Shown here piece after piece: positions 1-10,945 of a stretch of DNA of 64,000 bases. Where the stretch lies: contig NC_033628.1 of assembly GCF_001540865.1 (NCBI RefSeq), positions 4,450,831 to 4,514,830 on the forward strand, read 5' to 3'. Under the pieces are notes generated by a model. That model was not told the DNA's origin and made no database searches. It was given only the letters and a program-made list of their open reading frames with translations. A program made the translations under genes and the position numbers. This DNA comes from Ananas comosus. Its lineage: Eukaryota; Streptophyta; Magnoliopsida; Poales; Bromeliaceae. Every line of letters starts with the position of its first letter. Within the stretch, counting starts at the first letter, position 1.

Positions 1-216
1 TGTTTTGCAGGAAATCAAGACTTCAAGACTCCTAGTAGCGTTTAAGTCATAGAGTCTGTTTTAGGAGTTTTTGATGTAATTTTGAGTTTTAAATTGTATT
101 TGGATTACACGCGAGGGGTTCGATGTTTTGGTGATGACATTGAACTTCGTTTTTTCATTAAATTGTAATTTGTGAGTTTGTGTGTGTTTTGTCACGAAAT
201 TGCCAAAGGGGGAGAT
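1..216 (+). mobile_element. 3' end of the internal region of a SIRE-type Ty1-copia element, with polypurine tract
   Basis: This is non-coding sequence directly upstream of a 3' LTR. It ends in a purine-rich tract at 203-216 that primes plus-strand synthesis. The phrase around this tract (purines, then GAT, then the TGTTAG start of the LTR) is typical of SIRE/Maximus copia elements. The coding part of the element lies left of the window, so the lineage call rests on the tract, the LTR length and the LTR ends. Confidence 0.6.
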
Positions 217-502
217 TGTTAGGTCCTATGTGTTGGCAAGTTTCGTGGGTCGAGTCGGAGTCTTGAAGAAGTTCGGAGCGGAGTATTGAAAATCGAAGAA
301 TCCAAGACTTCGAAGAATCGGAAAGGACGCAAAACACGTAAAACATGAATCACGATGCGTAGGTAAGCTTTAAATCTTGTTTATGGTGATTCATACTTAA
401 TTATAGATCTTAGAATCATGTTTTCAAGTTGTAATTGATTAGAAAGTTTCTAAGAGTTTGTAAAATCCAAAACAATGCATTTTCAGCGAAAATTGCATTG
501 CT

Positions 503-705
503 GTACCGGTACAAGGGTTTTCTGTCCAGGGTACAGCCATCAACGTTGCGCAGAAAGTTTGATGGTTGTTCCGGTACAAGCTTCATGCTGTACCGGTACA
601 AGCCCTGTTCCGGAACAAGCTGAAGCTATCCAGGGTACAGGAGCTTCGCAGAAAAATCTTCCGTCATGGTGTACCCTGGACAACATTCCTTGTTCCGGTA
701 CAAGG
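503..705. repeat. Cluster of GTACCGGTAC-type palindromes in LTR U3
   Basis: The 10-bp palindrome GTACCGGTAC and one-mismatch variants (GTTCCGGTAC, GTTCCGGAAC) recur about five to six times between 503 and 705. They are interspersed with the related phrase CCAGGGTACA. The cluster lies about 50-250 bp upstream of the TATA box of this LTR. An enhancer-like role is inferred from the position only. Confidence 0.7.
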
Positions 706-756
706 TGCTGTTTTTGGAAAGAAACTTTCTAATTCGACTCCAATTGATTCTAAAGT

Positions 757-767
757 CTATAAATAAG
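757..767 (+). promoter_or_regulatory. TATA box of the SIRE LTR
   Basis: CTATAAATAAG lies just downstream of the palindrome cluster. The same phrase occurs at the equivalent place in the related LTR (22609-22619), which supports a conserved retrotransposon promoter. Confidence 0.6.
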
Positions 768-1005
768 CTATTGGGCTTCTCTAACACATCAAGCATCATA
801 AGAATACATGTTTGAGAAACCCTAGAGGCTCGGATTTCATCTTAAACCTATTTTCTACAAAAAGCCTCTTTTAGATCAAATCGAGATATTGAAATTTGAT
901 ATTAATATGTCGATTTGATCTCCGCTTCGCTTGGAGTTCTATTCCCTGGTTTTCTACGATACTCCTAAGCGAAGGATCACCATACACATGATGCTCTTCA
1001 TGAAC

Positions 1006-1170
1006 GGCGTCGTGGATTCGGCGTGAACGAAGACGGTTCGTGGATTCGGATCGTGAGCTCGTGGATTCGAGTGGGCGTCGTGGATTCGACGTGATCGAGG
1101 CTTCGTGGATTCGAAGTGGTGACGTTTCGTGGATTCGGGACGTGGCGTTCGTGGATTCGGACGTGGGGCG
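1006..1170. repeat. Short tandem repeats of a CGTGGATTCG unit
   Basis: CGTGGATTCG or close variants recur about eight times at 20-25-bp spacing within the LTR. They generate the RIHE-repeat minus-strand ORF at 871-1401, which is not a gene. Confidence 0.75.
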
Positions 1171-1467
1171 TGGACAACCCGTTGGTGTGCGCGAGATCCG
1201 GAGAAGATAGAAGAGAGGTTTGAGTCCGTGGATTCGGTAAATCACCTTGTAATCTTTTATTCTTAGTGGATTGTTATCGCGTGTTGGTCCCGTGGGTTTT
1301 TTACTCCGAGTTTGGAGTTTTCCCACGTAAATCTCGGTGTGTTTTTTATTTTCTGCATTTATTTTTATTGCATCGAGATTTGTGGTTTTTTGGCCGTTCA
1401 CCTATTCACCCCCCCTCTAGGTGATAAATACAATCTAGATAGATCCTTGGGCTACTCAAAACTTTCA

Positions 1468-2703
1468 GTTCAAGTCACTCCCCGCCGCCTTCTAAACGGC
1501 GTAAGTCAATTGTTAAAAGAAAATTTCAACAAAACGAAAGTACCCCTTCGGCTGAAACCACTAAAGACAGAGCCGAAGATGTTCCTTCGGCTGACATTCC
1601 ATCCAAAGAAACTACTACACCCTCTTTGGCTACCTCTGTTCCAACCGAAACGATTGATATCGGGGTAAGCCAAATTAATTAGTTGTACGAAAAGAACATT
1701 TCTTAATTATTTATTATTCTGTTTTAAACTACAGTCTTCTCCTGAACGAGCCCCTTTTGCTCATTATTCGAAGATGCAGATGGAACGGCAGCTTCGCAGT
1801 GAAGCCCGTCTCGAGAAAAAGAGAGGGATGGAAAAGAAGAAGAAATCGGTTGAAACGGCGAGCACGACACCGTTACCCAGTGAGGTTGCATCACCTCTTT
1901 CTGCTCCTACCCCGACATCAACTACAGAGGATGAACAAATAAACATACCTCTCGGGCGAACTTCCGAAGACAAAAGTACTATTCCTCCCCGCTCGCCCCA
2001 GGGGGCTTCTTCCCCTATTGCTGATGATCCTTTATCTGCGATTCTTCATTCTTTTTTGATTTCAAGCCCCAGCTCAAATGAGGGGGATGATTCTTCGACC
2101 ATTACCATTTCATCAGACACCTAGAATAAGTTCGATGAATGTCTTAAAATGTATAGCATTGGTATTCTTGGTCTAGCTCAGAATCCAGAACAATTTGATC
2201 GGCTATATGCCCTTTTAATTGATTTAGCCGATCAATCAGATATTACTCCCGGCATAAAATGTTTTGTAGCAACCTTATCACTTCAACTTTCATCTTTTTT
2301 GGCTCGACAGCGATCTTTGGGCGCCGAGCTTGTAGCTTTATATCAACATTTTCATCGTGTTGATCATTTTAAGAAGAACTTTCCTGATATAGCAGCTCCA
2401 CCAACTGAAGTGCATCAAGAAGATAAGGAGTTGGCTGATCAAGAATCGGCTCTACAACAACGGATTTCTACTCTTAAAGAAGAGTTAGCAGCAGCCGAAT
2501 CTACTCTCGCACAAACTTCTGAGCGCCGACTTCAACTAAAAGATCTATTGAAGTCCAAAAAGGAAGAAGGGATAAGGCTTAAAGAGGAGCTTTCTCAACT
2601 TTACAAAGTCCATCCTCTGATGAAGTGCCGAAGGAAAGCTGCTGAAACCGCCCAAGCCAATCTCATAGCCGAATGGAATCAACTCAAAGACTTATTGTCC
2701 TGA
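1468..2703 (+). pseudogene. Antisense extra ORF of the Tat element (C-terminal part), broken
   Basis: An open frame runs from the SIRE LTR junction through a basic patch (SKRRKSIVKRK) and a Ser/Thr/Glu-rich stretch to a GT donor at 1665. After a phase-0 70-bp intron ending in CAG at 1734, it resumes in frame (SSPERAPF) to a TAG at 2122-2124. It then continues in the same frame to 2703. The last about 100 residues are heptad-like and rich in Glu, Lys, Leu and Gln, so a coiled coil is likely. Tat elements are known to carry antisense ORFs here, some with a plant-mobile-like domain. That N-terminal domain would lie left of the inserted LTR and is not seen. The single stop and the LTR insertion make this a pseudogene. 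Its function in retrotransposition is unknown. Confidence 0.6.
1665..1734 (+). other. Predicted 70-bp intron in the antisense ORF
   Basis: GTAAGC at the donor and a T-rich stretch ending ACTACAG at the acceptor join two blocks in the same reading frame at phase 0. Read through, the interval contains an in-frame TAG at 1678-1680, so splicing explains why both flanks stay open. This is inferred from sequence only. Confidence 0.55.
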
Positions 2704-2743
2704 TTTGGCTTGTAATATTCTAACTCTGATTTTAATTATTCTC

Positions 2744-5700
2744 CTACATGGGTAGGTAATATCTTTTTAAATATTTTCCGTTAATTGATTTTTCATTGTC
2801 TGACCCATCTCTGCTTTGTAAATAATATGCTTTTCCTCTTGTGATTCGGCTAATCTGGAATGGTCCTTCCCAATTTGGGGACCATTTTCCATACATTCGA
2901 TCTTTTTGATTGATTGAAAAAATCAGCCAAAGTACTAAGTCACCGATGACAAATGTCTTTGATCGAACTCTCTTATTGTATACGCTACGCACTCGGCTTT
3001 GGTATGCTTTTATATTGTCTAAAGCTATCAGCCGAGTATCACATACTTCTTCTGCTTTATCCATCATTAAACTACTATATTCATCAGCCAACAAATCTTT
3101 TTGTTTTTCTATCCTCAAAGAAGGAACTGTTATTTCGGCTGGAATTACGGCTTCGTGACCGTAAACTAACTGAAACGGTGTCATCCCTGTTGTCGTTTTC
3201 ATTGAAGTTCGGCATGCCCATAATACTTCGGAAAGTTTTTCATTCCACTTTCTCGGATACTTTCCGATATGTCGCTTCATAAGGTTGATAATTATTTTAT
3301 TTGCTGCTTCTACTTGTCCATTTGCCTGGGCATAATAAGGCGAAGAATGAAGCAACTTTATCTTTCGAGACTCGATGAACCGAACGAACTGTCCTCCTGT
3401 GAACATTGTCCCTCGATCGGTTGTGACTGTCTCGGGAATTCCAAAGCGATGAATTATATGATCTTCTACAAAATCGACAATTTCTTTTTGAATAACCAAC
3501 CGAGTAGGTTTGGCTTCCACCCACTTAGTAAAATAATCGATGGCTACTACTAGAAATTTGTGACCAACCGAAGAATTCGGCTGAATTTCTCCAATTAAAT
3601 CTATGGCCCAACCCCGAAAAGGCAATAGTTTAATTATGGCGTACATCTCAGAGGCAGGAACCCTTTGTATCGAGCCATGAAATTGACATTCTTGGCAACC
3701 CTTAGCATACTTTATGCAATCTTGATGCATAGTCGGCCAATAATATCCTAGATGCCGAATTGTCCATCTTAACTTTTTTCCTGCTAGATGGGTTCCACAT
3801 ATTCCTTCATGTGTTTCTCCTATCACTAATAGAGCTTCTTCAGGCCCTACGCATTTTAATAGAACTTCTTCGGCTGTTCTTTTGTAAAGTTGACCATCCA
3901 ACAAACAATAGCCGAGAGCTCTTCTTTGAATATTATAATCGACCCTTATATTAGGATCCTCTAAATATTTGATTAATGACTTTCTCCAATCTTCTTTCAC
4001 TCCTATAGGAGCTATCATCGGTTCTCGTATGTGAACCGAAGGTAGTAATCTCCTTTGTATTACTATTAACTTTGACTTCGGCTCTCTGTATCCTGAAGCC
4101 GATTGGGCCAATTCATTTGCCTTTTCGTTTTCATGTCTGCTGAAATGTTTAAATTCGGCTTCTCCGAAATTGCATAATAATTCTATTGTCTTCCTCAAGT
4201 AATTTTGCAAATTCGGATTCTCACATCGATATTCCCCGTTAACCTGCTTGATTACCAACTGTGAATCACCGATGACTTTGATTGATTTTGCTTTCAATTC
4301 TTGCAATAATTTGAGGCAGACTATCAAGGCCTCATATTCGGCTTAGTTGTTAGAACAGCCGAAATCTAATTCAAACGCAAATTGACAAACATGACCTTCA
4401 AGAGATTGTATCACTATCCCTGCTCCTGCAGATTCGGTTGTTTTTGAACCATCAAAATACAACATCCAAGGCTGACAGCCGATTAAACTCTGTTTCGGTT
4501 CCTCAATCTCTACACATGGGTGATCAGCCAGAAAGTCGGCTATAGCTTGACCTTTAACAGCTTTGGCGGGAACATAATTAAGAGAAAACTCGGATAAAGC
4601 TAATATCCACTTTCCGATCCGCCCCCTTAATACTGGTTTAGATAACATATATTTTACCAAGTCGGTCTTACATATTACCGATACTTTAGTTGGTAAAATA
4701 TAATATCTTAATTTCGCACATGAATAATATAAAGCCAAACATAGCTTTTCAATAGCCGAATACCTTTTTTCAGTATCTAACAGACGTCGGTTTAGATAAT
4801 AAATGGCTTGTTCTTCCCTTTCTTCATTTTCTTGAGCTAACAAGCATCCCAAATTTTCTTCTGCAGCCGACATATATAATTTCATCGGCTGATTTGTCTT
4901 CGGAGGTACCAATACTGGAGGATTTGATAAGTATCTTTTTATATTTTCGAATGCCTCCTGCTCTTCCTCTGTCCAAATGAATTCTTCTTTATCTTTCAGC
5001 CGAAGTAATGGAGTAAAAACCCCGATCCTTCCGGCTAAGTTAGATATAAACCGCCAAAGATAATTAATCTTTCCCAGCAAACTTTGTAGCTCCTTTTTGC
5101 ACTTGGGTGGCAGTAATTCTAATATTGCTCTTGCCTTATTTTTATCAATTTCGATCCCTTTCTTATGCACTAAAAATCCCAAAAAGTTTTCTGCAGAAAC
5201 TCCAAAAGCGCATTTCAAAGGGTTCATTTTTAAATTATATTTTCTTATTCTCTCAAAGGCGAGTTTCAAATCACTCCAATGCTCGACTTGTGATTGGGAT
5301 TTTACAACTATATCATCGATGTATACTTCCAACTTTTTGCCGATTAAATCATGAAAAATAAAATTCATTGCTCTCTGGTAAGTAGCTCCGGCATTTTTTA
5401 AGCCGAACGGCATAACAACCCATTCAAAAGTTCCAATTGAACCGGGGCATCTAAAAGCCGTTTTAGCCACGTCTCCCTCATCAATGTAAATTTGGTTATA
5501 ACCAGTATGTCCATCCATAAAGGACAGGATCTCATTACCTGCAGCCGAATCTACTAACATATCGGCTATTGGCATTGGATATTTATCTTTAGGTGTAGCT
5601 AAATTCAAATTCCTAAAATCAATACAAACTCTAAATTTGCCATTCTTTTTACGCACTGGAACTATATTAGACACCCAATCAACATAACGGGCCGCTCTAA

Positions 5701-6295
5701 TAAATCCGGCCTTTAAAAGATTTTTAATTTCATTTTTAATTTGAAGTACAATACTCGGCTCAAACCTACGAGCCGGTTGTCTAAAAGGCTTGAACCCTTT
5801 TTTGATGGGCAGCCGATGTTCTACGATCTCTCGGCTTAGACCTGGCATTTCTTCATAGCTCCAGGCGAAACAATCCTTGTACTCCTTCAACAGCTTCTTC
5901 AATTCTTCCTGTTGCTGAGCAAACAGCTTGGAACTTATAAACGTCGGCCTGTTATCTTCATAGGACCCCAGGTTTACTTCTATCAACAAATCCCGGGTCT
6001 CCAGCTTTTTCTCGCCGGCTTTAATAGGCGATTCTTCTAGCTTCATTTTCGCTGTTTGCCTATTCAACTCATATGATTCATTAGTCTCAATGACCGATTT
6101 CATTTGGCTTTCTTCCTCGGCTTTATGAGCCGAATCCTTTATGGCTTCCTCGGCCTTATTGGCCGAATTGTCGGGTGCTACCACATCGGCTATAGCAGCC
6201 GAATCATCTTCATAGCCGATCTTGTTGATCGGCTCGTCCTGTAGAGGCTTATGCCCAGCCTCTATTCTCGACTTTTGGGGCTCCATTTTAACCAT
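2744..6295 (-). pseudogene. pol: Tat gypsy pol: reverse transcriptase, RNase H, second RNase H, integrase
   Basis: The frame encodes a Ty3-type RT with the palm motif YIDD, then the RT-linked RNase H, then a second archaeal-type RNase H beginning at the YFDGS motif. An in-frame TAA at 4343-4345 sits where this family has the Gln of NNQAEYEAL, and the frame resumes at once. Integrase follows with an HHCC zinc finger (THEGICGTHL ... CQEC) and the DDE core: Asp in WAIDLIG, Asp in TTDRGTMF, Glu in GQVEAANK. These enzymes would copy the RNA into DNA and insert it. The frame is shifted relative to protease near 6262-6295, and the TAA removes integrase. No active product is expected. Confidence 0.9.
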
Positions 6296-7240
6296 TTAGG
6301 TGGCTCTTCATCAGCCACCATAGCATTGATATCTTTGGAGAGAATTAATTGAATCCCCTCCTTCGTCACTCTCACAAACGAAATTTGATCTGGATCGGCA
6401 TCGGCCCAATTGGTGTGGCCGATGTCCTCTATGTTGACATCTATCAGTTGAGGTCGTCCTTCGGCCCTGACTTCTTCTACCTTGTCTCCTTTCCACTGGA
6501 ACAATTTTCCATGGAGTGTAGAGGGTACACACTCATTTGAGCGTATCCAATCTCTTCCCAATAACAAATTGTAGTGGTTATCTGCATCCACTACGAAAAA
6601 CGCAGTTTTTAGAGTTTTTGAACCTACTGTGAGTTCGGTGGTGAGCACTCCTCGAGCTTGTTGACCGTTTCCTGTAAAATCGGTCATGATTGAATCGGTA
6701 GGCTTCAATTCGTCTTCATCTTTGCCCAACTTCTTGAAAAAAAAAAGTAGGCATCATATTGACCATAGCGCCGCCGTCCACCATAACTCGGCCTACCGGC
6801 CGGCCTTCTATTAAAGCTTTTATAAAGAGAGGCCTGATGAACCTCTTCTGCATGGCCGATGGTTTCCCAAAAACCACCGCATCGGCCTGTCGAACATCCT
6901 CTAGCTGCAATTGGGCTACTATAAGCCCATTTTCTTCTTCTTCTCTGAATTCCTCATACTCAACAAACTCTGCTTTGAAGGATTGAGGCAGAGCGTACAC
7001 CATATTCACCTCGGCCGGTGATTCGTCAGCCGATTTTTCTTTGACTCTCTGTTTCTTCTCTTCTGACTCCTTGGCCGTTTCGGCTGAGGAGTCGCTCTCC
7101 ATACGGACCTCCCTCTCTTTAGGAGGCCACCTTTCTTTCTTGATCATCGTCTCGAGGGAAGCTATTTTATCTTCCAACTCCCTCCTGGTCATTTTCTCTT
7201 CTAACTCGGCCTCGGTTGGCCATTCTATTCTTGACTTCAA
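6262..7240 (-). pseudogene. Tat gypsy protease region, frameshifted at a T10 run
   Basis: After a charged linker, this region carries the aspartic-protease motif VMVDGGAMVNMMP and, after a frame change, the downstream protease motif LLLGRDWI. Tat proteases commonly have DGGA where retroviruses have D(S/T)GA. The two halves are in different frames, and the shift falls at a 10-base A run on the plus strand (6737-6746). A one-base length change there restores continuity, so either a mutation or a homopolymer sequencing error is possible. The upstream frame is continuous with gag, apart from TAG codons at 7241-7243, 7460-7462 and 7532-7534. Confidence 0.8.
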
Positions 7241-9973
7241 CTATAGGGCAGGCGATGAGCCGCCTGCCTCATGGTCATTTCTCATCGGACGAAAAGGGTG
7301 TGGCTGCTCATCAGGGCGTCTCCATACATTGAGCCTCATCCCTTTCGCCTCTTCATAATGTTGACGTGCCTCGGCCTGCATCCTCTGCTGCCGGCGCTTT
7401 TGGATTTTTGTTAACATCGGCCCCTGCCATCTGGCCGATGGTTTAACTTCGACTTCGTGCTATTCATCCACTGGCACGTTTGCCGGTACTTTTACTGTTC
7501 TTAAATGATTTTTTAGAATTTCTCTTCTTTCCTATGGTCTCGGCCAAGGCTGAATGCCGAGTTCGTTGACTAGCCTCCGACCGAGGAATTCTATGTCTCC
7601 CTCGGTCATTCCTTCAAATTCCGGTTCTGGTCTCGGCCTGGCTTGCTGTTGCCAGTGTGGCCGATATCCAGGGAACCTTTGCTTGGAGCCGAATGGTCTA
7701 TCCTGGTAGTCCCATCGGCCATGACGTTCTCCGCGCCTGTTGTTGTAGTAATCATGCAGAATCTTCTGCATGAGCATATCTTTCTTACGTTGAACCGAAT
7801 CTACCTCCAGTTCAGTATCATTAGAGGCTGCATCCGAGCCTTCTTCTTCTTGGTCTTCACCATCAGGAATGTTATCCCAATCTTTGGGGAACGCCATCAA
7901 CTCATTCCATTTGTTTCCCCTTTTCTTTGCATTCACGATGGCTTCCCAGTCTTTCTTCGTCATTTCGGCCTTGCACCTGATGCAAAGCCGAAGATGTTTC
8001 TTGGCATGGGCCACATTATCAGCGGTCTCCTTGTCCAAAACTTCTTTTTCTTTAATATTCACTATATTGACCTGAAATGGAAATGAACTTTTGTTAATTA
8101 TTTTATTTTCGTTTTCTTGGTCGGCTAATATGAGCCGACCCTCCTCTATTTCTTCTTGGATCTGCCTTTTCACATTCGCTTTTCCTTTTCCTTTCATGTT
8201 CACGGCGTTGACTTGTGATGGAAAAGGATTCTTATCAATTTTCATATCTCTATTTTCTTGGTTGGCAAAGATCAGCCGACCCTCATTTATCTCTTTTTGA
8301 ATTTGCCTCTTAAAGGGAGTACATTCGCTAGTTTTATGGCTCCATGAATGGTGCCATTTGCAGTATCTTCTGCGCTTTAATTCGTCTACAGGAGGTATGG
8401 TTTGGCCTTCCTGTAGTTTAATTCGTCCATCCTTTAACAACCGATCGAAAATAAGATCGGTCTTTGTTATGTCAAATGAATAACTAAATGCTGATATTTG
8501 TGCTTTTGCTTCTCTTGACTTTGCAGGTTTTAGCAAAGCACATTTGTACGGTTGACTGTTTCTTACCATCTCGGCAGCACAGATTTCGGCCTCATCAGCC
8601 GAATCTTCTGCCTCTTCAGATGAATTCGGCTCTTCATGAGCTGAGGACTCTTCAAAGAAAGAAATATTTTTCTCTTTCCCTTTACTCCAATCCTTGTTTC
8701 GGCTCCATCTAGGCCGATCTTCATTATTCCCTTTTCGAAATTGCTCGTATTGAGCAACTCGAACTCCCAAATCAAAAAGATTTGGAAAGAACTTATCCTC
8801 AAAATGATCTTTAATCTTAAAATGCATGCCGTTAAATGCCATTTTGGCAAACTCTGATTCCGGCATCCTTACAAAACATCAGCTTCGAGCCGTCTTGAAT
8901 CGGTTTAAATATTCATCAACTGATTCTCCTATTTTTTGTCTAAATTGAGCCAAATTTGCAACCGACAACTCCGGGTCGATTCTATAGAATTGCTCATGAA
9001 ATTTACCCTCTAATTCGTCCCAGTCTCGGATGGAATTAGCAGGTAGACTTGTATACAAAGTGAAGGTAGTCTTGGTCAGTGAGGTATTGAATAACCTTAA
9101 TTTTAAAAAAGGATCTGCCGCTGCTTCACGGCATTGGGATGTAAATCGAGCGACATGTTCGACCGTATTTTCGGTCTCATCGCAAGAAAATTTGCCAAAT
9201 TTCGGCATCTTCCAATTTGCCGGATATGGATGTTCTACATCTATATTAGCAGGATATGGTGATCTAAATACAGGCCGCATTGCCAGCCTTGTGCCTACTC
9301 CGAAAGTGTTTCGGATGGCCTCTTCTATTTGCGCATATATCTCATTGTTAATTCCTTGGAAAGGAACTTGCGCTGGTACCGGGTTCGGTGGTTGTTGTGC
9401 ACCGAGATTTTGTACTAAGGGATTAATCCCTTGCCCATTTAAAACCTGCCCCCTAGCCCCTACATTTTGGGGCTGGTAAGCTGCAACTGGAGGGGGTGGA
9501 GGTAACCCCCAAGCCACTTCCGGCTGTCGACCGGCGTTACCAACAACCGGTCTATAAGCCGCTTGATACTGTACCCCCTGGTATTGGGGCTGACCAACCA
9601 CCGGTGTTATTGGATTCTGTAACACCGGCGTTATCGCAAGCACTTGTAGGCCTGCTATCAGCTGTTCATTTCGAGCTAACAATTGCCCTATTCGGGCTAT
9701 GTTCTCGTTAGAGGCCGTGATTGCGGCCAAAACAGCATCCAGCCGTGCGGTACTCGCATGACTATTTTGGTCCAAAGTTTGTAGGACCCGAGTCATTTGA
9801 CCAAGCGCTTGGGTCAAACTAGGCTCTTGTTGGCCAGATTGACCACTAGTCTCACCCTCAATAGGTAAAACTGCTTCGCGCTCTACATTATTTCCCGAAT
9901 TGCTGGGCTGTTCACTCCCAGAATTTCTGGGAATATCCCTATTACGGAGATTCATGGCGTTATCGTCAGCCAT
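7241..9973 (-). pseudogene. gag: Tat gypsy gag and gag-protease linker with four in-frame stops
   Basis: The start is ATG at 9973 (MADDNAMNLRN), closely behind the leader. The first about 360 residues include a Gln/Pro-rich linker and the retrotransposon capsid domain, with the RDWDELEGKFHEQF and EYLNRFKTAR phrases. An in-frame TGA at 8879-8881 interrupts it, and the capsid resumes with CFVRMPESEFAKMAF. A zinc-binding-like motif (YCKWHHSWSHKTSEC) and a second Cys-rich segment follow. Gag packages element RNA into particles. The TGA is explained by CGA to TGA, and the TAG codons at 7532-7534, 7460-7462 and 7241-7243 by CAG to TAG. One frame therefore runs from gag into protease in the presumed progenitor. 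Confidence 0.85.
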
Positions 9974-10032
9974 GTTTTATATAGAATGCAAATTTACCTC
10001 AAAAGATTGTCCCACCGGGCGTGCCAAAAAAT
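9974..10032 (-). other. Leader and putative primer-binding site of the Tat element
   Basis: Directly behind the LTR terminus, the minus strand reads a T-run followed by TTGGCACGCCCGGTGGGAC. This phrase occupies the primer-binding position in many plant Tat-like elements. The gag start lies about 60 bases on. The matching tRNA was not identified. Confidence 0.55.
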
Positions 10033-10357
10033 TGTTGTGCTGCCGAATGTCCCGACCCTTGACCCGGTCAATAATTCTCCTCGGGAAGAACGTCGGGATG
10101 CGAGACGGCTGCGGATTATGACCCTCGAAGTATGCGCCCACAAAGGATCAAGCGATTAGGCCGATAAGGGATCAAATCAGCCGGGTTCGAAAACCTCCAC
10201 AGTAAATTCGCTTCGGCAGGATGAGCCGAATGGAGAGGGGAAGCCCAGAATTCGACTAAAAAATAAGCCGAATGGCCAAACAACTTGTGATCTGATCGGC
10301 AGGAAGAGCCGAAGATGACTTTCTATTGAATAGCAAATGAAAAAAAGTACACGAGCA

Positions 10358-10447
10358 GGGGAGTGATGCCCGTAGGGCAGACAGACTCCAAGTATGGGAA
10401 CTGGGGAGTGATGCCCGTAGGGCAGACAGACTCCGAGTATGTTAAAT
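10358..10447. repeat. 45-bp tandem duplication in the Tat LTR
   Basis: Two adjacent copies contain GGGGAGTGATGCCCGTAGGG and end in CTCC(A/G)AGTATG. It lies between TATA and the LTR end, in the R/U5 region on the minus strand. Confidence 0.8.
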
Positions 10448-10556
10448 TACAGGAACTACTCCTAAGGAAAGCGGTAAATGTGAGAATAGAAAAATGCAGG
10501 AAAATAAAGGTGGTCTTTTGTGCGCAGGAGCGAAGACCCTTTTTCAGGGTATCGTA

Positions 10557-10567
10557 TGCCTATTTAT
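10557..10567 (-). promoter_or_regulatory. TATA box of the Tat LTR
   Basis: CTATAAATAGG on the minus strand lies in the middle of the LTR, the expected place for the U3/R boundary promoter. Confidence 0.6.
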
Positions 10568-10792
10568 AGAACCGCCTTTGCGTCAGTTATTGCTCTTGCA
10601 CGATCAGCCACTATCTCCTGATTCGTAGGACCACCTTCGGCCGATCGGAATCGCTCGTAACTGCTTGCGGTTGTTATAACTCCTTGGTCCAGTGCGGTTC
10701 GTATGGGTTCGGTGTACTCTAGATCTACCGTTTTTGCCGCTTTACGGATATGGACTCGGCGTGCCAGCTGTTCGCGCCTAACTGGCTTAACA

Positions 10793-10945
10793 TTATTTTA
10801 TGGTGTGAAACCAATAAATCGCACTACGTGCAACTTAAGAAAAACAATATCGATCGATCTAATTGAAAAAGATTCCAAAATTTCAATCAAACCATACAGA
10901 TCGTAAATATTTTACATAGAATATGAGAATCGGCTCTGATACCAC
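10793..10945 (-). mobile_element. First 153 bp of an older copia internal region with primer-binding site
   Basis: The minus strand reads TGGTATCAGAGC (10933-10944), the primer-binding site complementary to initiator tRNA-Met, one base after the LTR end at 10946. The rest of this internal region is replaced by the inserted Tat element and would lie left of the window if still present. Confidence 0.7.

Larger units (their letters stand above)
217..1467 (+). mobile_element. 3' LTR of a SIRE-type copia element (1251 bp)
   Basis: The LTR starts TGTTAGG directly after a polypurine tract and ends CTTTCA. Its length matches the solo LTR at 22021-23280 (1260 bp). The two share the 3' region, including the C-tract followed by CTCTAGGTG and GATCCTTGGG, and the same TATA phrase (757-767 here). 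The sequence after 1467 is the interrupted antisense ORF of a Tat gypsy element, so this element inserted there. The five bases at 1468-1472 (GTTCA) are the expected target duplication, but the left copy is outside the window. ORFs inside the LTR are repeat artefacts. Confidence 0.75.
1468..10792 (-). mobile_element. Tat-lineage Ty3-gypsy retrotransposon, 3' LTR not in the window
   Basis: In minus orientation the order is 5' LTR (10792-10033), leader, gag, protease, reverse transcriptase, RNase H, a second RNase H-like domain, integrase, then an extra ORF on the opposite strand. The dual RNase H and the antisense ORF after integrase are hallmarks known for the Tat clade (Grande, RIRE2 and Ogre relatives). 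The element is interrupted at 1467/1468 by a SIRE copia element, and its 3' LTR is beyond the left edge. The right flank at 10793-10797 (TTATT) is the predicted target duplication. Several stops and at least two frameshifts make it defective. Confidence 0.85.
10033..10792 (-). mobile_element. 5' LTR of the Tat element (760 bp)
   Basis: In minus orientation it starts TGTTAAGCC and ends CAGCACAACA, giving TGTT...AACA terminal inverted bases. A TATA box (CTATAAATAGG, 10557-10567) sits mid-LTR. A 45-bp tandem duplication occupies 10358-10447. No second LTR is available for comparison, so the ends rest on TG/CA, the primer-binding site and the junction with the older copia sequence. Confidence 0.7.

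Noticed and set aside
871..1401. Minus-strand ORF with RIHE repeats
   Set aside because: It is the translation of the CGTGGATTCG repeats inside the SIRE LTR; no homologous family and no start context.
2910..3553. Plus-strand ORFs opposite integrase
   Set aside because: Shadows of the pol reading frame; hydrophobic only through reverse-complement codon bias.
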